Source: Myxococcus sp. CA023 (GTDB lineage Bacteria; Myxococcota; Myxococcia; Myxococcales; Myxococcaceae). From it: a stretch of DNA of 64,000 nt. The first letter of the stretch is position 1; every line of letters begins with the position of its first letter. The notes under the pieces were generated by a model. It saw only the letters and a program-made list of their open reading frames with translations. It made no database searches and had not been told where the DNA came from. This document shows, one piece after another, positions 47,352 to 56,416 of this stretch. Location of the stretch: positions 100,096 through 164,095 of the forward strand of contig NZ_JAAEAH010000007.1 of NCBI RefSeq assembly GCF_010998615.1, given 5' to 3'. Both the position numbers and the translations under genes were made by a program.

Positions 47352-47822
47352 ATGAGCGGCATCACCCTCGTCCGTAATGTGGTGGCCGGGTTGGCGATGT
47401 TCGTGGGCTTCACGAGCATGGCCGCGCCTGCGCCCGTGCGCGCGGAGCCCCTCTACTTCGCCGTCGAGGTCCGCCGTGACGGGCGGCTGGTGGCCCAGCC
47501 CAAGCTGTTGGGCGAGACGGGCCGCACCCTTCGCGCCGAGCGCCGCCGTCCAGGTGCGCCCCTGCCCGACTACCGGCTGGTCCTCACGCCCAAGGCCGAA
47601 GGCCAGTCCTTCCTCCTCCAGCTCGACCTGCTCCTGCCCGAGGCGAAGGGCCACTCCGAGTTGGCGCTGCTCCACGGCCAGGAGCGCAAGCTACAGCTTG
47701 GCCGCGTCCCCGGAGAGCTCGAGGTCTCCCTGCTGCTGATGAAGGTGGACTCGCCGGAGTTCCGCGCGCTCATGCAGTTGGGCGAAAGCGGCGGCAAGTC
47801 GCTGTCCACCTCGTCCATCTGA
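47352..47822 (+). CDS. Secreted protein of unknown function
   Basis: 156 aa from ATG 47352; upstream frame extension lacks signal-like sequence. The N-terminus VRNVVAGLAMFVGFTSMAAP ending APVRAEP is a signal peptide. The mature region, LYFAVEVRRDGRLVAQPKLL, LVLTPKAEGQSFLLQLDLLL and ALLHGQERKLQLGRVPGELE, is a beta-rich domain of about 115 residues, reminiscent of small periplasmic proteins but with no family I can name. No cysteine, so no disulphide. Its stop is 16 bp from the convergent proB stop. Confidence 0.7.
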   Translation: MSGITLVRNVVAGLAMFVGFTSMAAPAPVRAEPLYFAVEVRRDGRLVAQPKLLGETGRTLRAERRRPGAPLPDYRLVLTPKAEGQSFLLQLDLLLPEAKGHSELALLHGQERKLQLGRVPGELEVSLLLMKVDSPEFRALMQLGESGGKSLSTSSI

Positions 47823-47838
47823 CCGGCGCCCTGCCTGG

Positions 47839-48972
47839 CTACAGTACGGCCAGGTCGTCGCGGTGCACGGCCTCGTCGAGGTAGCGGTAGCCCAGCACCG
47901 CTTCGATGTCCGCAGTGCGATGTCCGGCGATGCGTCGCAGCTCGTTGGCGTCGTAGGCCGCCAGCCCCCGCGCGAACACGGACCCCTCCGCGTCCACCAG
48001 GTCCACCGGGTCTCCGCGCCCGAAGTCACCCTCCACGCCGCGCACGCCGCTTGGCAGCAGGCTGCGCTTGCCGGTGACAATGGCCTCGCGCGCGCCGGCA
48101 TCCACCGTGAGCGTCCCGCGTGCGCGCAGGGCATGGGCAATCCACGCGGCGCGGGCACTGCGGCGGCTGCCGGCAGGCTCGAAGTGGGTCCCCACGTCCG
48201 CCCCTTCCAGGACGGCGCGCAGGCGACCGGGCACGGCGCCGGACGTAATCACGCAGTGGATGCCGGAATCAGACGCGCGCGCGGCCGCCCGCACCTTGGT
48301 GCTCATGCCGCCCGTCCCCACCCCGCTGCTCGTGCCGGTGGCGAGCGCCAGGACCTCGGGCGTCACCTGCATCACCGTGGCCAGCAGCTCCGCGCCCGCG
48401 TCGCGCCGGGGGTCTCCGGTGTAGAGGCCCTCCACATCCGACAGCAGGACGAGCGCGTCAGCATCCACCACGCCGGCCACCAGCCCCGCCAGCGTGTCGT
48501 TGTCACCGAACTTCAGCTCGTCCACGGAGACGGTGTCGTTCTCGTTGATGACGGGGACGACGCCCGCCGACAGCAACCGCTCCAGGGTGTGCTTCACGTT
48601 GAGGTAGCGGCGGCGCTCCTGCACGTCCTCGTGGGTAAGCAGCACCTGGGCCACTGCCTTCCCACGCGCGGCGAAGGCCTCTTCGTAGGCCTGCATCAGC
48701 CGGCTCTGCCCCACCGCCGCGCACGCCTGCTTGCCTGGAATGTCGCGAGGGCGCGAGGGCAGGCCCAGCCGCTCGACCCCCAGGGCAATGGCCCCGCTGG
48801 ACACCACCACCAGCTCGCGGCCCTGCGCGGCCCACAACAAATCCTGGCCCAGCGCATCGAAGTGCTGACGGTTGAAACGTCCGGTGACGTTCGTCAGTGC
48901 GTTGGTGCCGATTTTCACCACCACCCGCCGGGCGGAGCGTAGGGCGGTGCGTCCCGTGGCAATCGAACTCAC
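47839..48972 (-). CDS. proB: Glutamate 5-kinase
   Basis: 377 aa. Amino-acid kinase fold: RRVVVKIGTNALTN at the start, VSSGAIALGVERLGLPSRP, VINENDTVSVDELKFGDNDT (the glutamate/ATP site) and GTGGMSTKVRAA. A C-terminal PUA domain (about 285-365, SARAAWIAHALRARGTLTVD onwards) is typical of proteobacterial ProB. It phosphorylates glutamate for proline synthesis and is usually feedback-inhibited by proline. No proA is adjacent. Divergent from hflX across 122 bp. Confidence 0.95.
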   Translation of the reverse strand: MSSIATGRTALRSARRVVVKIGTNALTNVTGRFNRQHFDALGQDLLWAAQGRELVVVSSGAIALGVERLGLPSRPRDIPGKQACAAVGQSRLMQAYEEAFAARGKAVAQVLLTHEDVQERRRYLNVKHTLERLLSAGVVPVINENDTVSVDELKFGDNDTLAGLVAGVVDADALVLLSDVEGLYTGDPRRDAGAELLATVMQVTPEVLALATGTSSGVGTGGMSTKVRAAARASDSGIHCVITSGAVPGRLRAVLEGADVGTHFEPAGSRRSARAAWIAHALRARGTLTVDAGAREAIVTGKRSLLPSGVRGVEGDFGRGDPVDLVDAEGSVFARGLAAYDANELRRIAGHRTADIEAVLGYRYLDEAVHRDDLAVL

Positions 48973-49094
48973 GGGGCGTCAGCGTAGGTCAGAAATGGAA
49001 GGCGCGCGCGTCCGGCGTGTTTTCCCCACAGCGGCAGTCATAAAGTCGTACGGAAAAGGTGGGGGCCCCAATGCCTCCGCCAGGAGAGCACGGT

Positions 49095-50747
49095 TTGAAG
49101 GAAATCTACGGCAACACCCTGGGCCTCAAGTCGAGCGAACAGCACCGGTTGCGCAACACCTTCCGCCGGCGCGTCCCACCGCACGAAATCGTGTCGCCCG
49201 AGCTTGCCCGGCATCTCACCGAGCTGTCGCGTGAGATGAACCGGCAGGTGGGTGTGCTCGTCAACCGGAAGGGCGAAATCGAGCACGTCATCGTGGGCAG
49301 CGCCCATAAGCTCGAGCTGCCGGACATTGGCCGCGCCCGCGCGGGCCAGGTGCGTCTGCGTGGCCTCCGCCTGGTCCACACCCACTTGAAGAGCGAGCCG
49401 CTCACCAAGGACGACCTCACGGACCTCGCGCTGCTGCGCCTGGACTGCGTGGCGGCCGTTGGCGTGGGCCACGACGGCCTGCCCGGCGTCCTGCACTACG
49501 CCTACCTCATCCCGGAGAACGGCTCCGGCGACTTCTGGCACGTCGAGACGCTGCCCTCCGTCCACGTGGCGCAGCCCGACCTCATGGACACGCTGGGCGC
49601 GCTGGAGGAGGAGTTCAACCGCAAGGCGGCGTCGCGCAAGGTGGGCGGCCGGGAGAAGGCCATCCTCGTGGCGGTGTGCCTGGACGGCAACCGCGCCCTG
49701 GCCGAGTCCAGCCTGGCGGAGCTGAAGGAGCTGGCGCGCACCGCGGGCGTGGAGGTCATCGACTCCGTGCTCCAGGTGAAGCGCGAGGCGGACCCGCGCT
49801 ACCTCATCGGCCGCGGCAAGCTGGAGGACCTCAACCTGCGCTCCATGCAGTCCATGGTGGACCTGCTCATCTTCGACAAGGACCTCACCCCGTCCCAGGG
49901 GCGCCACATCGGCGAGGCCACCAGCCTCAAAATCCTGGACCGCTCACAGCTCATCCTCGACATCTTCGCGCAGCGCGCGCAGAGCGCGGAGGGCAAGCTC
50001 CAGGTGGAGCTGGCGCAGCTGAAGTACCGGCTGCCGCGGCTGGTGCAGAGCGACGATTCGCTCAGCCGGCTCATGGGCGGCATTGGCGGACGTGGCCCTG
50101 GTGAGACGAAGCTGGAGATCGACCGCCGCCGCGTGCGCGAACGAATCACCCACCTGGAGAAGCGCATCGACGCGATTGGCCGGGAGCGCAGCGTGCGCCG
50201 GGCCCAGCGCAACCGGCGCGAGCTGCCCGTCATCTCCATTGTCGGCTACACCAACGCCGGCAAGTCCACGCTCCTCAACGCGATTACGAACGCCGAGGTG
50301 CTGGCGGAGAACAAGCTGTTCGCCACGCTGGACCCCACCAGCCGGCGGCTGCGCTTCCCGCAGGAGCGGGAGGTCATCATCACCGACACGGTGGGCTTCA
50401 TCCGGGACCTGCCCAAGGACCTGGTCGCCGCCTTCCGCGCCACGCTGGAGGAGCTGTACGACGCCAGCCTGCTGCTCCACGTCGTGGACGCGGCGGACCC
50501 CGCCCGCGACGAGCAGGTGGAGGCGGTGGAGAACATCCTCGAGTCGCTCGACTTGATGGAGAAGCCGCGCCTCATGGTGTGGAACAAAGCGGACCTGCTT
50601 CCGCCGGACGAAGTGGAGGCGCTGCTGCGCACCCGGGGCGGCGTGGCCATCAGCGCTGCGACGCGCGAGGGCCTGGCGACGCTGCTGGCCAAGGCGGACA
50701 CCACGCTGTTCGCCGAAGGCGCCACCGAGGCCATCGGCGCCGTCTGA
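49095..50747 (+). CDS. hflX: HflX-family ribosome-splitting GTPase
   Basis: 550 aa. TTG 49095 is preferred (AGGAG 8 nt upstream; product LKEIYGNTLGLKSSEQHRLR). In-frame GTG 49059 and ATG 49071 would add 12 or 8 residues. A long N-terminal HflX domain includes GRAGQVRLRGL-like segments and RYLIGRGKLEDLNL; it binds the 50S subunit. The G domain has G1 GYTNAGKSTLLNAI (about 384), DTVGFIRDLPKDL (G3) and NKADLL (G4). It splits stalled or hibernating ribosomes on heat stress. With the GGQ protein at 30.2 kb, it is the second ribosome-rescue function in this window. A membrane wHTH gene follows 47 bp downstream. Confidence 0.95.
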   Translation: MKEIYGNTLGLKSSEQHRLRNTFRRRVPPHEIVSPELARHLTELSREMNRQVGVLVNRKGEIEHVIVGSAHKLELPDIGRARAGQVRLRGLRLVHTHLKSEPLTKDDLTDLALLRLDCVAAVGVGHDGLPGVLHYAYLIPENGSGDFWHVETLPSVHVAQPDLMDTLGALEEEFNRKAASRKVGGREKAILVAVCLDGNRALAESSLAELKELARTAGVEVIDSVLQVKREADPRYLIGRGKLEDLNLRSMQSMVDLLIFDKDLTPSQGRHIGEATSLKILDRSQLILDIFAQRAQSAEGKLQVELAQLKYRLPRLVQSDDSLSRLMGGIGGRGPGETKLEIDRRRVRERITHLEKRIDAIGRERSVRRAQRNRRELPVISIVGYTNAGKSTLLNAITNAEVLAENKLFATLDPTSRRLRFPQEREVIITDTVGFIRDLPKDLVAAFRATLEELYDASLLLHVVDAADPARDEQVEAVENILESLDLMEKPRLMVWNKADLLPPDEVEALLRTRGGVAISAATREGLATLLAKADTTLFAEGATEAIGAV

Positions 50748-50794
50748 GCCCGCGGTTGCCGCGCAGGCACGGCTCCCCGTAGAGTCGGGGGGCC

Positions 50795-51220
50795 GTGTCG
50801 ACTCCATCGCTCACACCCCTGCTGCTGGCCCAGGCTGACTACGCGAAGCCTGTGTCCTCTCTGTCTCCGAAGTACTTCGAGCTGCTGGAGCAGAACAGCC
50901 ACATCATCTACCCAGTCCTGGCGATTCTGACGCTGGTCATCATCGCCGCGGGCGTCCTCCAGGCGTGGCGCACGCAGGACCTAGACGGCCTCCAGAAGAA
51001 CGAGTTCAAGCGCGCCATCGTCAACGAGCTGCGCCGCAACATCAGCGGCATGCCCGGTGACTTGCTGGCGAAGTCCGTGGGGCTGGACCGGCTCAAGACG
51101 AACCGCCTGCTGGAGCAGATGCAGCAGGAGGGCCTGGTGGTGAGCCACACCAACTCCCAGCGGCTCACCGTGTGGCGCGTCCGCGGCGCCACGCCGGACG
51201 CCGCGCCGCGCCGCTACTGA
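50795..51220 (+). CDS. Membrane-tethered winged-helix protein
   Basis: 141 aa, GTG start. One membrane helix (IIYPVLAILTLVIIAAGVLQ, residues 37-56) precedes a cytoplasmic domain of about 75 residues with helix-turn-helix character: NELRRNISGMPGDLLAKSVG, LDRLKTNRLLEQMQQEGLVV and HTNSQRLTVWRVRG, which fits a MarR/ArsR-like wing. A DNA-binding domain fixed to the membrane is unusual; ToxR-like sensing is one idea, though the periplasmic part is very short. Follows hflX in the same direction by 47 bp; converges with gpsA. Confidence 0.75.
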   Translation: MSTPSLTPLLLAQADYAKPVSSLSPKYFELLEQNSHIIYPVLAILTLVIIAAGVLQAWRTQDLDGLQKNEFKRAIVNELRRNISGMPGDLLAKSVGLDRLKTNRLLEQMQQEGLVVSHTNSQRLTVWRVRGATPDAAPRRY

Positions 51221-51227
51221 AGGCCGC

Positions 51228-52235
51228 TCAGACGCCCGCCAGCTCCGACTTCGGCTGGCGCGTCATCAGGTCCACCACCGCCGTGCGCGCGCTCTTGCCC
51301 TCGTGGGCAATCAGGTACACCTGGTGGCAGATGGGCAGTTCCACGCCCGTCTTGACCTCCAGTTCGTGTGCGCTGCGGGCCGTCTTCACGCCTTCGGCCA
51401 CTTCCTTCATGTCCGCGAGGATGTCCGGCAGCTTGCGGCCCTTGCCCAGCTCCATGCCCACGTGCCGGTTGCGGCTCAGCTCGCCGGTGCACGTCAGCAC
51501 CAGGTCGCCCATGCCGGACAGGCCGGAGAGCGTCAGCGGGTTGGCGCCCTTGCGCACCGCCAGGCGCGTAATCTCCGCCAGGCCGCGGGTGATGATGGCC
51601 GCGCGCGCGTTGTGGCCCATACCCAGGCCGTCCGCCATGCCGGCGGCAATCGCGATGACGTTCTTCAGCGCGCCGCCGTACTGCACGCCCACCACGTCCG
51701 TGGAGGTGTAGCTACGGAACGTCTCCGTCTGCAGCGCCTTCTGGCAGCGCAGCGCCACCTTGTCCCAGTGGGAGGCGATGGTCACCACCGTGGGCATGCG
51801 CCGCGCCAGCTCCTTGGCGAAGCTGGGGCCGGACAGCACCGCGAGGTACGGGTGGAACTCCTCCGGCAGGCAGTCCTCCAGGAGTTCCGTCATCGTCAGC
51901 AGCGTCCCGTTCTCGATGCCCTTCGACACCGTGACGATGGGGACGTGGCGCGGCAGGTACGCCTGAGCCTTCGCCACCACCTCGCGCGTGGCGTGACTGG
52001 GCGTGGCCAGCACCACCAACTCCGAGCCCGCGAGCGCCTCCTGGAGGTCATTCGTGGCGCGCACGCGCTCCGAGATGGGGATGCCCTTCAGGTAGGTGGG
52101 GTTCTCGTGCTGGGTGTTGATGGCCTCCACGACGGAGGACTCACGACCCCACAGACGAACCTCCTCGCAATTGACCGCGAGCACGTTCGCCAGGGCGGTA
52201 CCGAAGGAGCCGGAGCCGATGACACTGCCACGCAT
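51228..52235 (-). CDS. gpsA: NAD(P)-dependent glycerol-3-phosphate dehydrogenase
   Basis: 335 aa. Rossmann nucleotide site GSGSFGTALANVLA at the N-terminus, LATPSHATREVV, SKGIENGTL, VLSGPSFAKELA, and the catalytic Lys in YGGALKNVIAIAAGMADGL. The C-terminal domain has LSGMGDLVLTCTGELSRNR. It reduces dihydroxyacetone phosphate to sn-glycerol-3-phosphate for phospholipid synthesis in the cytoplasm. It begins 11 bp after the upstream outer-membrane-protein gene, so it is the second gene of a two-gene operon. Confidence 0.96.
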   Translation of the reverse strand: MRGSVIGSGSFGTALANVLAVNCEEVRLWGRESSVVEAINTQHENPTYLKGIPISERVRATNDLQEALAGSELVVLATPSHATREVVAKAQAYLPRHVPIVTVSKGIENGTLLTMTELLEDCLPEEFHPYLAVLSGPSFAKELARRMPTVVTIASHWDKVALRCQKALQTETFRSYTSTDVVGVQYGGALKNVIAIAAGMADGLGMGHNARAAIITRGLAEITRLAVRKGANPLTLSGLSGMGDLVLTCTGELSRNRHVGMELGKGRKLPDILADMKEVAEGVKTARSAHELEVKTGVELPICHQVYLIAHEGKSARTAVVDLMTRQPKSELAGV

Positions 52236-52246
52236 GGAAGACCTCG

Positions 52247-53365
52247 CTAGAAACCCGTCACGACGCCAAAGGTGATGACGGGCATGAAGTCAGTCTCGTC
52301 AGGCCGGGTCCGGATGTCCCCGCCAATCGTCAGAGCGTAGGACGTTTTCTCACTCACGGGGATTTCCGCGCCCAACCGCACCGGAAAGGCGCCGGACAGC
52401 TCTACGTCAGGGGGCAGGCCGCCCAGCGGCACACCTTGAATGGGCTCGGTGTCCAGCGCCATCAGGTAGCGGACGTCCAGGAACAGTCGCGGCGAGCGGG
52501 CGCCCGCGAATTGGAGATTGCCGACGATGCCGGGCAGCACGTTCCAGTTGCGGCGTCCGCTGTAGTAGCGCGCGCCCCGGTCCTCCACGCTCGCGGGCCG
52601 CAGGAAGAAGGCGTGGCTGCCCTCCACCGCCATGCCCACGCTCCACCGGGGCCCGCCGTCGAGCACCATCCACCGCGCGCCCACGCGCAGCTCGTTCATC
52701 AACCCGTAGGCGCTGTCCACGCCGGCCAGCACGTCCACGCGACGATGGACGCCCACGGCGACTCGCGCGGACACGATGGGGAAGCCCAGGGCCAAGCCCA
52801 CGGCCATGCCCCCTGCCCCCACCGTCCGAGCGCCGAGCAGGCTCACGCGGTTGGGGACGGGCGGCGGCCTGACGGGGGCTGGCGGCGCGGGGATGGCGGC
52901 CTCGTCGACGGGCACCAGCGGCGGAACTTCGGGCAACTGGGGCTGCGTGGCAGCCTCCTCCGCCTCGGGGACAGCGGTGGCGCCCGGAAAGGACTCCCAG
53001 GCCGCGTCGTCCGGAGCTTCGTTGCGAGCGGGCGCGGGCACCTGGCCGGGTTGCGCCCAGGAGGTGTCCGGCGCCGGGTTGCGCGGAGGCGCCCCAAGAG
53101 GCTCCGCTGGCGCAGAAGCCGCCGCGGGCGCGGTTCCCGACGACACACGTGCCGGTGCCCCGCCGCCAGACGCAGGCGGTCCTGGCTGGGACGGCACGGG
53201 TGCTTTCGACGAGCCCGCCGATGGGACACGCCCCTTCGAAGCCTCGGCGCCCGACACCCTCGACTGCGACGGCACGACAGCCGAGCGAGCGACCTCCACC
53301 GGACGCGCCTGGACGTCTCCCACCAGGGCAAACACGAGCAAGGGCAAGGAGGGGGCGAAGCGCAT
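52247..53365 (-). CDS. Proline-rich outer-membrane beta-barrel-like protein
   Basis: 372 aa from ATG 53365. Signal peptide (MRFAPSLPLLVFALVGDVQA), then about 170 residues of Pro/Ala/Ser-rich linker. The last 170 residues alternate in an outer-membrane beta pattern (SARVAVGVHRRVDVLAGVDS, ELRVGARWMVLDGGPRWSVG, SYALTIGGDIRTRP) and end in Phe, the usual terminal aromatic of barrel proteins. No specific family. It lies 11 bp upstream of gpsA. Longer in-frame starts upstream exist but lack signal-like sequence. The periplasmic linker could span to peptidoglycan or a partner. Confidence 0.72.
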   Translation of the reverse strand: MRFAPSLPLLVFALVGDVQARPVEVARSAVVPSQSRVSGAEASKGRVPSAGSSKAPVPSQPGPPASGGGAPARVSSGTAPAAASAPAEPLGAPPRNPAPDTSWAQPGQVPAPARNEAPDDAAWESFPGATAVPEAEEAATQPQLPEVPPLVPVDEAAIPAPPAPVRPPPVPNRVSLLGARTVGAGGMAVGLALGFPIVSARVAVGVHRRVDVLAGVDSAYGLMNELRVGARWMVLDGGPRWSVGMAVEGSHAFFLRPASVEDRGARYYSGRRNWNVLPGIVGNLQFAGARSPRLFLDVRYLMALDTEPIQGVPLGGLPPDVELSGAFPVRLGAEIPVSEKTSYALTIGGDIRTRPDETDFMPVITFGVVTGF

Positions 53366-53547
53366 GGAGGGAAGCCTCAGCTTAATCCGAAGGGCGTATA
53401 AGGCACGAGGCAAGCCCGCCCGCTCGGAGGCCGAACCGGGCCTGCGTCCGGAAGCGGTCAGCGGCATGCGGGAAACGTCGCCGCGCGAGGCATCCTCCGG
53501 TCTACCATCCGCGCCGCTTCGGCAGGCGCACACGGGAGTCACACGGG

Positions 53548-54132
53548 ATGAGGGCTGGAGGGCGCGCGGCATTGTTCATGGCACTGGCACTGGCGGCGTG
53601 CCGGAGCCGACCCTCGGACACATCCGCGGTGGACGCGGGCACCACAGCGCCCCCTGCCGAGCGCGCGGCGCTCCCCGACTGCGAGGTGCTGCTGCCCGCG
53701 GACGACCGCGAGCTGATGCTCCCCGGCTTCACGATGAAGCAGGAGCGCGCCTGCCCGACGTGTGGCCCGCTGTGCAGCTTCCGCTCGGACGCGGAGCCCG
53801 GCCTCGCCGTCTCCATCACCTGGGATTGCAACGCCCGCTACGCCCAGTCGGACATCCACGAGTTGATGGCCCCCACCCTCCAGGCCGGCGGCGTGGCGGT
53901 GCCCGCGCTCGGCCGTGCCGCGGTGCGGCGCGCGCCCGCCCAGGGCATGTCCCAGGTGCTGGCCTGGGATGACGACACGGACTGCGCGGTCGTCGTCACC
54001 TGGCTGGGCGGTGAGACGGAGCGGGCCGTGGAGGTGGCGCGCTCGGCGCTCATCGCCACCACGCCCGCCGTGCTCGACGCGGGGACACCCGGTGCCCAGA
54101 AAGAGGACGCGGGGGACTCCGGCGAGCCCTGA
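53548..54132 (+). CDS. Lipoprotein of unknown function
   Basis: 194 aa. Lipoprotein signal MRAGGRAALFMALALAACRS with the lipobox LAAC. The mature part has two close cysteine pairs (ERACPTCGPLCSFRS) and two more isolated Cys (TWDCNARYAQ, DTDCAVVVTW), suggesting disulphides, and ends in an Asp/Glu/Gly-rich tail. No family recognised. Divergent from the Pro-rich OMP gene across 182 bp. Its stop converges with the beta-propeller/cytochrome gene 24 bp away. Confidence 0.7.
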   Translation: MRAGGRAALFMALALAACRSRPSDTSAVDAGTTAPPAERAALPDCEVLLPADDRELMLPGFTMKQERACPTCGPLCSFRSDAEPGLAVSITWDCNARYAQSDIHELMAPTLQAGGVAVPALGRAAVRRAPAQGMSQVLAWDDDTDCAVVVTWLGGETERAVEVARSALIATTPAVLDAGTPGAQKEDAGDSGEP

Positions 54133-54156
54133 GGCCCACCGGACAGCCCCCGTCCC

Positions 54157-56166
54157 CTACAGCGTGAGCAGGTACGCCACCAGGTCGTCGACCTCGGCGT
54201 CGGTGAGCTGCGCCGTCACGCCGTGCTGGTTCGACTCGCGGCCCTGCATCAGCCGGTCCTTCAGCGACACGGCGCTGCCGTCATGCAGGTACGGCGCGGT
54301 GCGGGCCAGCCCCAACAGCGACGGCGTGTTGAGCCCCTGCTTGCGCACCACCGGGTCATCCTGGAGCGGCCCCGAGGTGACGAAGGTGCCCACGTCGGCC
54401 TGCGTGTTGAGGGTGAAGTGCGCCCCTCCGTGGCAGGTGTCACACGCGGCCTTTCGGAACACGGCCTCGCCGCGGGTCTGCGCGTCGGTGAGGACGTCGG
54501 CCCTGTGCGGGTTGTCCGGCGCGGGCAGCACGTCGATGAAGTCGGACAGCTGCGCCACCATGACACCGTCCAGCACCGTCCCACCCATGCGGTGGCGCAC
54601 CGTCGCGTCGAGGAAGTCCCGCATGGTGGAGAACTCGCCGCTCCAGTGGAACGGCCCCGTCTTCGTCATGCTCCGGCCCGCGAGGCTGGGCGTCTGACGC
54701 GGCCCGTCCGGGAAGCCCCAGACGTGGCCGTCCTCGCGGCCATCGGGATGGCAGCTCGCGCACGACGCGCCCACCGACGTACTGGCCATGCGCGAGTCCA
54801 GCGCGCTGAAGAACAGCTTGCGGCCCGCCGCCTCGTTGGGCGCCAGCACGTCCCCGGCGATGGGCAGCGGCGCGCCGTCCGTGCGGATGTTGGCGGTGCC
54901 ACCCGCGCCGTCGTTCACCAGCGTCGTCACCGTGTGGTCGAACGCGTTGTAGACATAGGCCTTGCGCCCATCCCGCGTCATCGCGATGCCGGTGGGGCCG
55001 GAGCCCACGCGCACCAACTGGCGCACCGTGCTGCCCAGGCCCGACCTCAGGTCCGAGCCCGAACGGCGCCCCGTGGGGATGATGGCGACGTTGTCCGTCT
55101 CCCGGTTCACCACGAAGGCCCACAGGCCCGTCGGGTCCACCACCGCCGCCACCGGCCCCTGGATGGGGTGCGTCGACTCCGGGCTGATGATGGTGGAGGG
55201 CGGGAAGTCCGGTGACAGGTCCGGCGGCGGACGGCACCGGTCCAGGTTATCCACCCGGGGCGAGCCCGTGTCCGTGTCGAAGGTGACCAGCCCTGGCGCC
55301 ACCACGCCGCCCGTGTTGCAGGGCCCACCACCGCCGTAGAGCGAGCCCCCGCTTGGAGGAGTGGGCGTCCCGTCTGGAGACAGCGGGTCCTCCCGCGCCC
55401 ACATCACCGTCGCCAGCGCGCGCTCTCCATCCGGCGTCACCGCGACGCTCGACATGCTGCGCGGCTGAAAGCGGATGTCCGCGGGCGGAAGCCGCGGCGA
55501 CAGCCCGTCCGGGGACGCGGCCACGTTGTCCCGGACATTGGCGCGCGCGTACAGGTCCGTCTGCTCACGCACCACGCGGGGCCGGTCCGCGTCCGTCAGG
55601 TCCACGGAGACCAGGTCGCCCTGGCGGAAGCGGGTGATGAGCGCGCGCTTGCCGCCCTGCGCCAGCGCGATGCCCCGGGGCTCATCCCCCACCGGCAATT
55701 CCCAGCGCACCGACAGCGAGCGCGTATCCACCGCCATCAACGAGCCGTGACTCGACGTCGCCAGCGCGGTGCTGTTCACCACGTACAGCGTGTCCCCGGT
55801 GGGCGACACCGACAGGCCCACGGGCTCCACACCCACCGCGATGCGGGCCGCCTCGTTCCAGTCCCCCCGGCGGATGACGGACACGCTGCGCGAGCCGCGA
55901 TTGGAGACGTAGACGGTGTCGTCCGGCCCCACCGCCACGCGCTCGGGAAGGAGGCCCACCTTCACCTCGCCCACCTTTTCACGACGCGCCGTGTCCACCA
56001 CGGCGAGGACGCCGTTGTCCGAGTCCACCACGTAGAGAAAGGCGTCATCCCGGCTGAGCGCCACCGAGCCCGACGCCTGGGTCCAGGTCGCCTGGGCATC
56101 GCGGTCTTCACACGCCGGAAGCGCGAGCATCGAGGCCAGCACCGTGGCCAGGACCGTCCGTCTCAT
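54157..56166 (-). CDS. Beta-propeller lipoprotein with C-terminal di-haem cytochrome c domain
   Basis: 669 aa from ATG 56166. Lipoprotein signal ending SMLALPAC. Residues 30-430 form a YncE/40-residue YVTN-type propeller (SRDDAFLYVVDSDNGVLAVV, SPTGDTLYVVNSTALATSSH, TRDGRKAYVYNAFDHTVTTL). Two haem motifs follow, SCASCHPDG near 466 and ACDTCHGG near 572, with a Met-bearing SMTKTG and DFIDVLPAP as in cytochrome c peroxidase-related (MauG-like/CCP) domains. It could move electrons or oxidise a periplasmic substrate. The two c-type sites are clear; the enzymatic role is not. Confidence 0.85.
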   Translation of the reverse strand: MRRTVLATVLASMLALPACEDRDAQATWTQASGSVALSRDDAFLYVVDSDNGVLAVVDTARREKVGEVKVGLLPERVAVGPDDTVYVSNRGSRSVSVIRRGDWNEAARIAVGVEPVGLSVSPTGDTLYVVNSTALATSSHGSLMAVDTRSLSVRWELPVGDEPRGIALAQGGKRALITRFRQGDLVSVDLTDADRPRVVREQTDLYARANVRDNVAASPDGLSPRLPPADIRFQPRSMSSVAVTPDGERALATVMWAREDPLSPDGTPTPPSGGSLYGGGGPCNTGGVVAPGLVTFDTDTGSPRVDNLDRCRPPPDLSPDFPPSTIISPESTHPIQGPVAAVVDPTGLWAFVVNRETDNVAIIPTGRRSGSDLRSGLGSTVRQLVRVGSGPTGIAMTRDGRKAYVYNAFDHTVTTLVNDGAGGTANIRTDGAPLPIAGDVLAPNEAAGRKLFFSALDSRMASTSVGASCASCHPDGREDGHVWGFPDGPRQTPSLAGRSMTKTGPFHWSGEFSTMRDFLDATVRHRMGGTVLDGVMVAQLSDFIDVLPAPDNPHRADVLTDAQTRGEAVFRKAACDTCHGGAHFTLNTQADVGTFVTSGPLQDDPVVRKQGLNTPSLLGLARTAPYLHDGSAVSLKDRLMQGRESNQHGVTAQLTDAEVDDLVAYLLTL

Positions 56167-56416
56167 GGAGGGGTTCCCTTCCTCGCGGCGGCTCGTCCCA
56201 CCCACCAGACACCGGGCGGCCGCGTCCTGAGCGGGGAAGAAGGCGGCCGGCCCACGTCGCACGCCTGCCCCGCAGCCGCCCATGCTTGCACCAGAACACC
56301 CCTGAAGTCGATGACGTCCGCACACACTCCAGGTGAGTGGTGGACACTCCCCTGTCGCGGGCGTGGATGAAACGCCACGAGCATGTAGCGCCGGGTAGGG
56401 GTAAAGGAGAGGGGCT

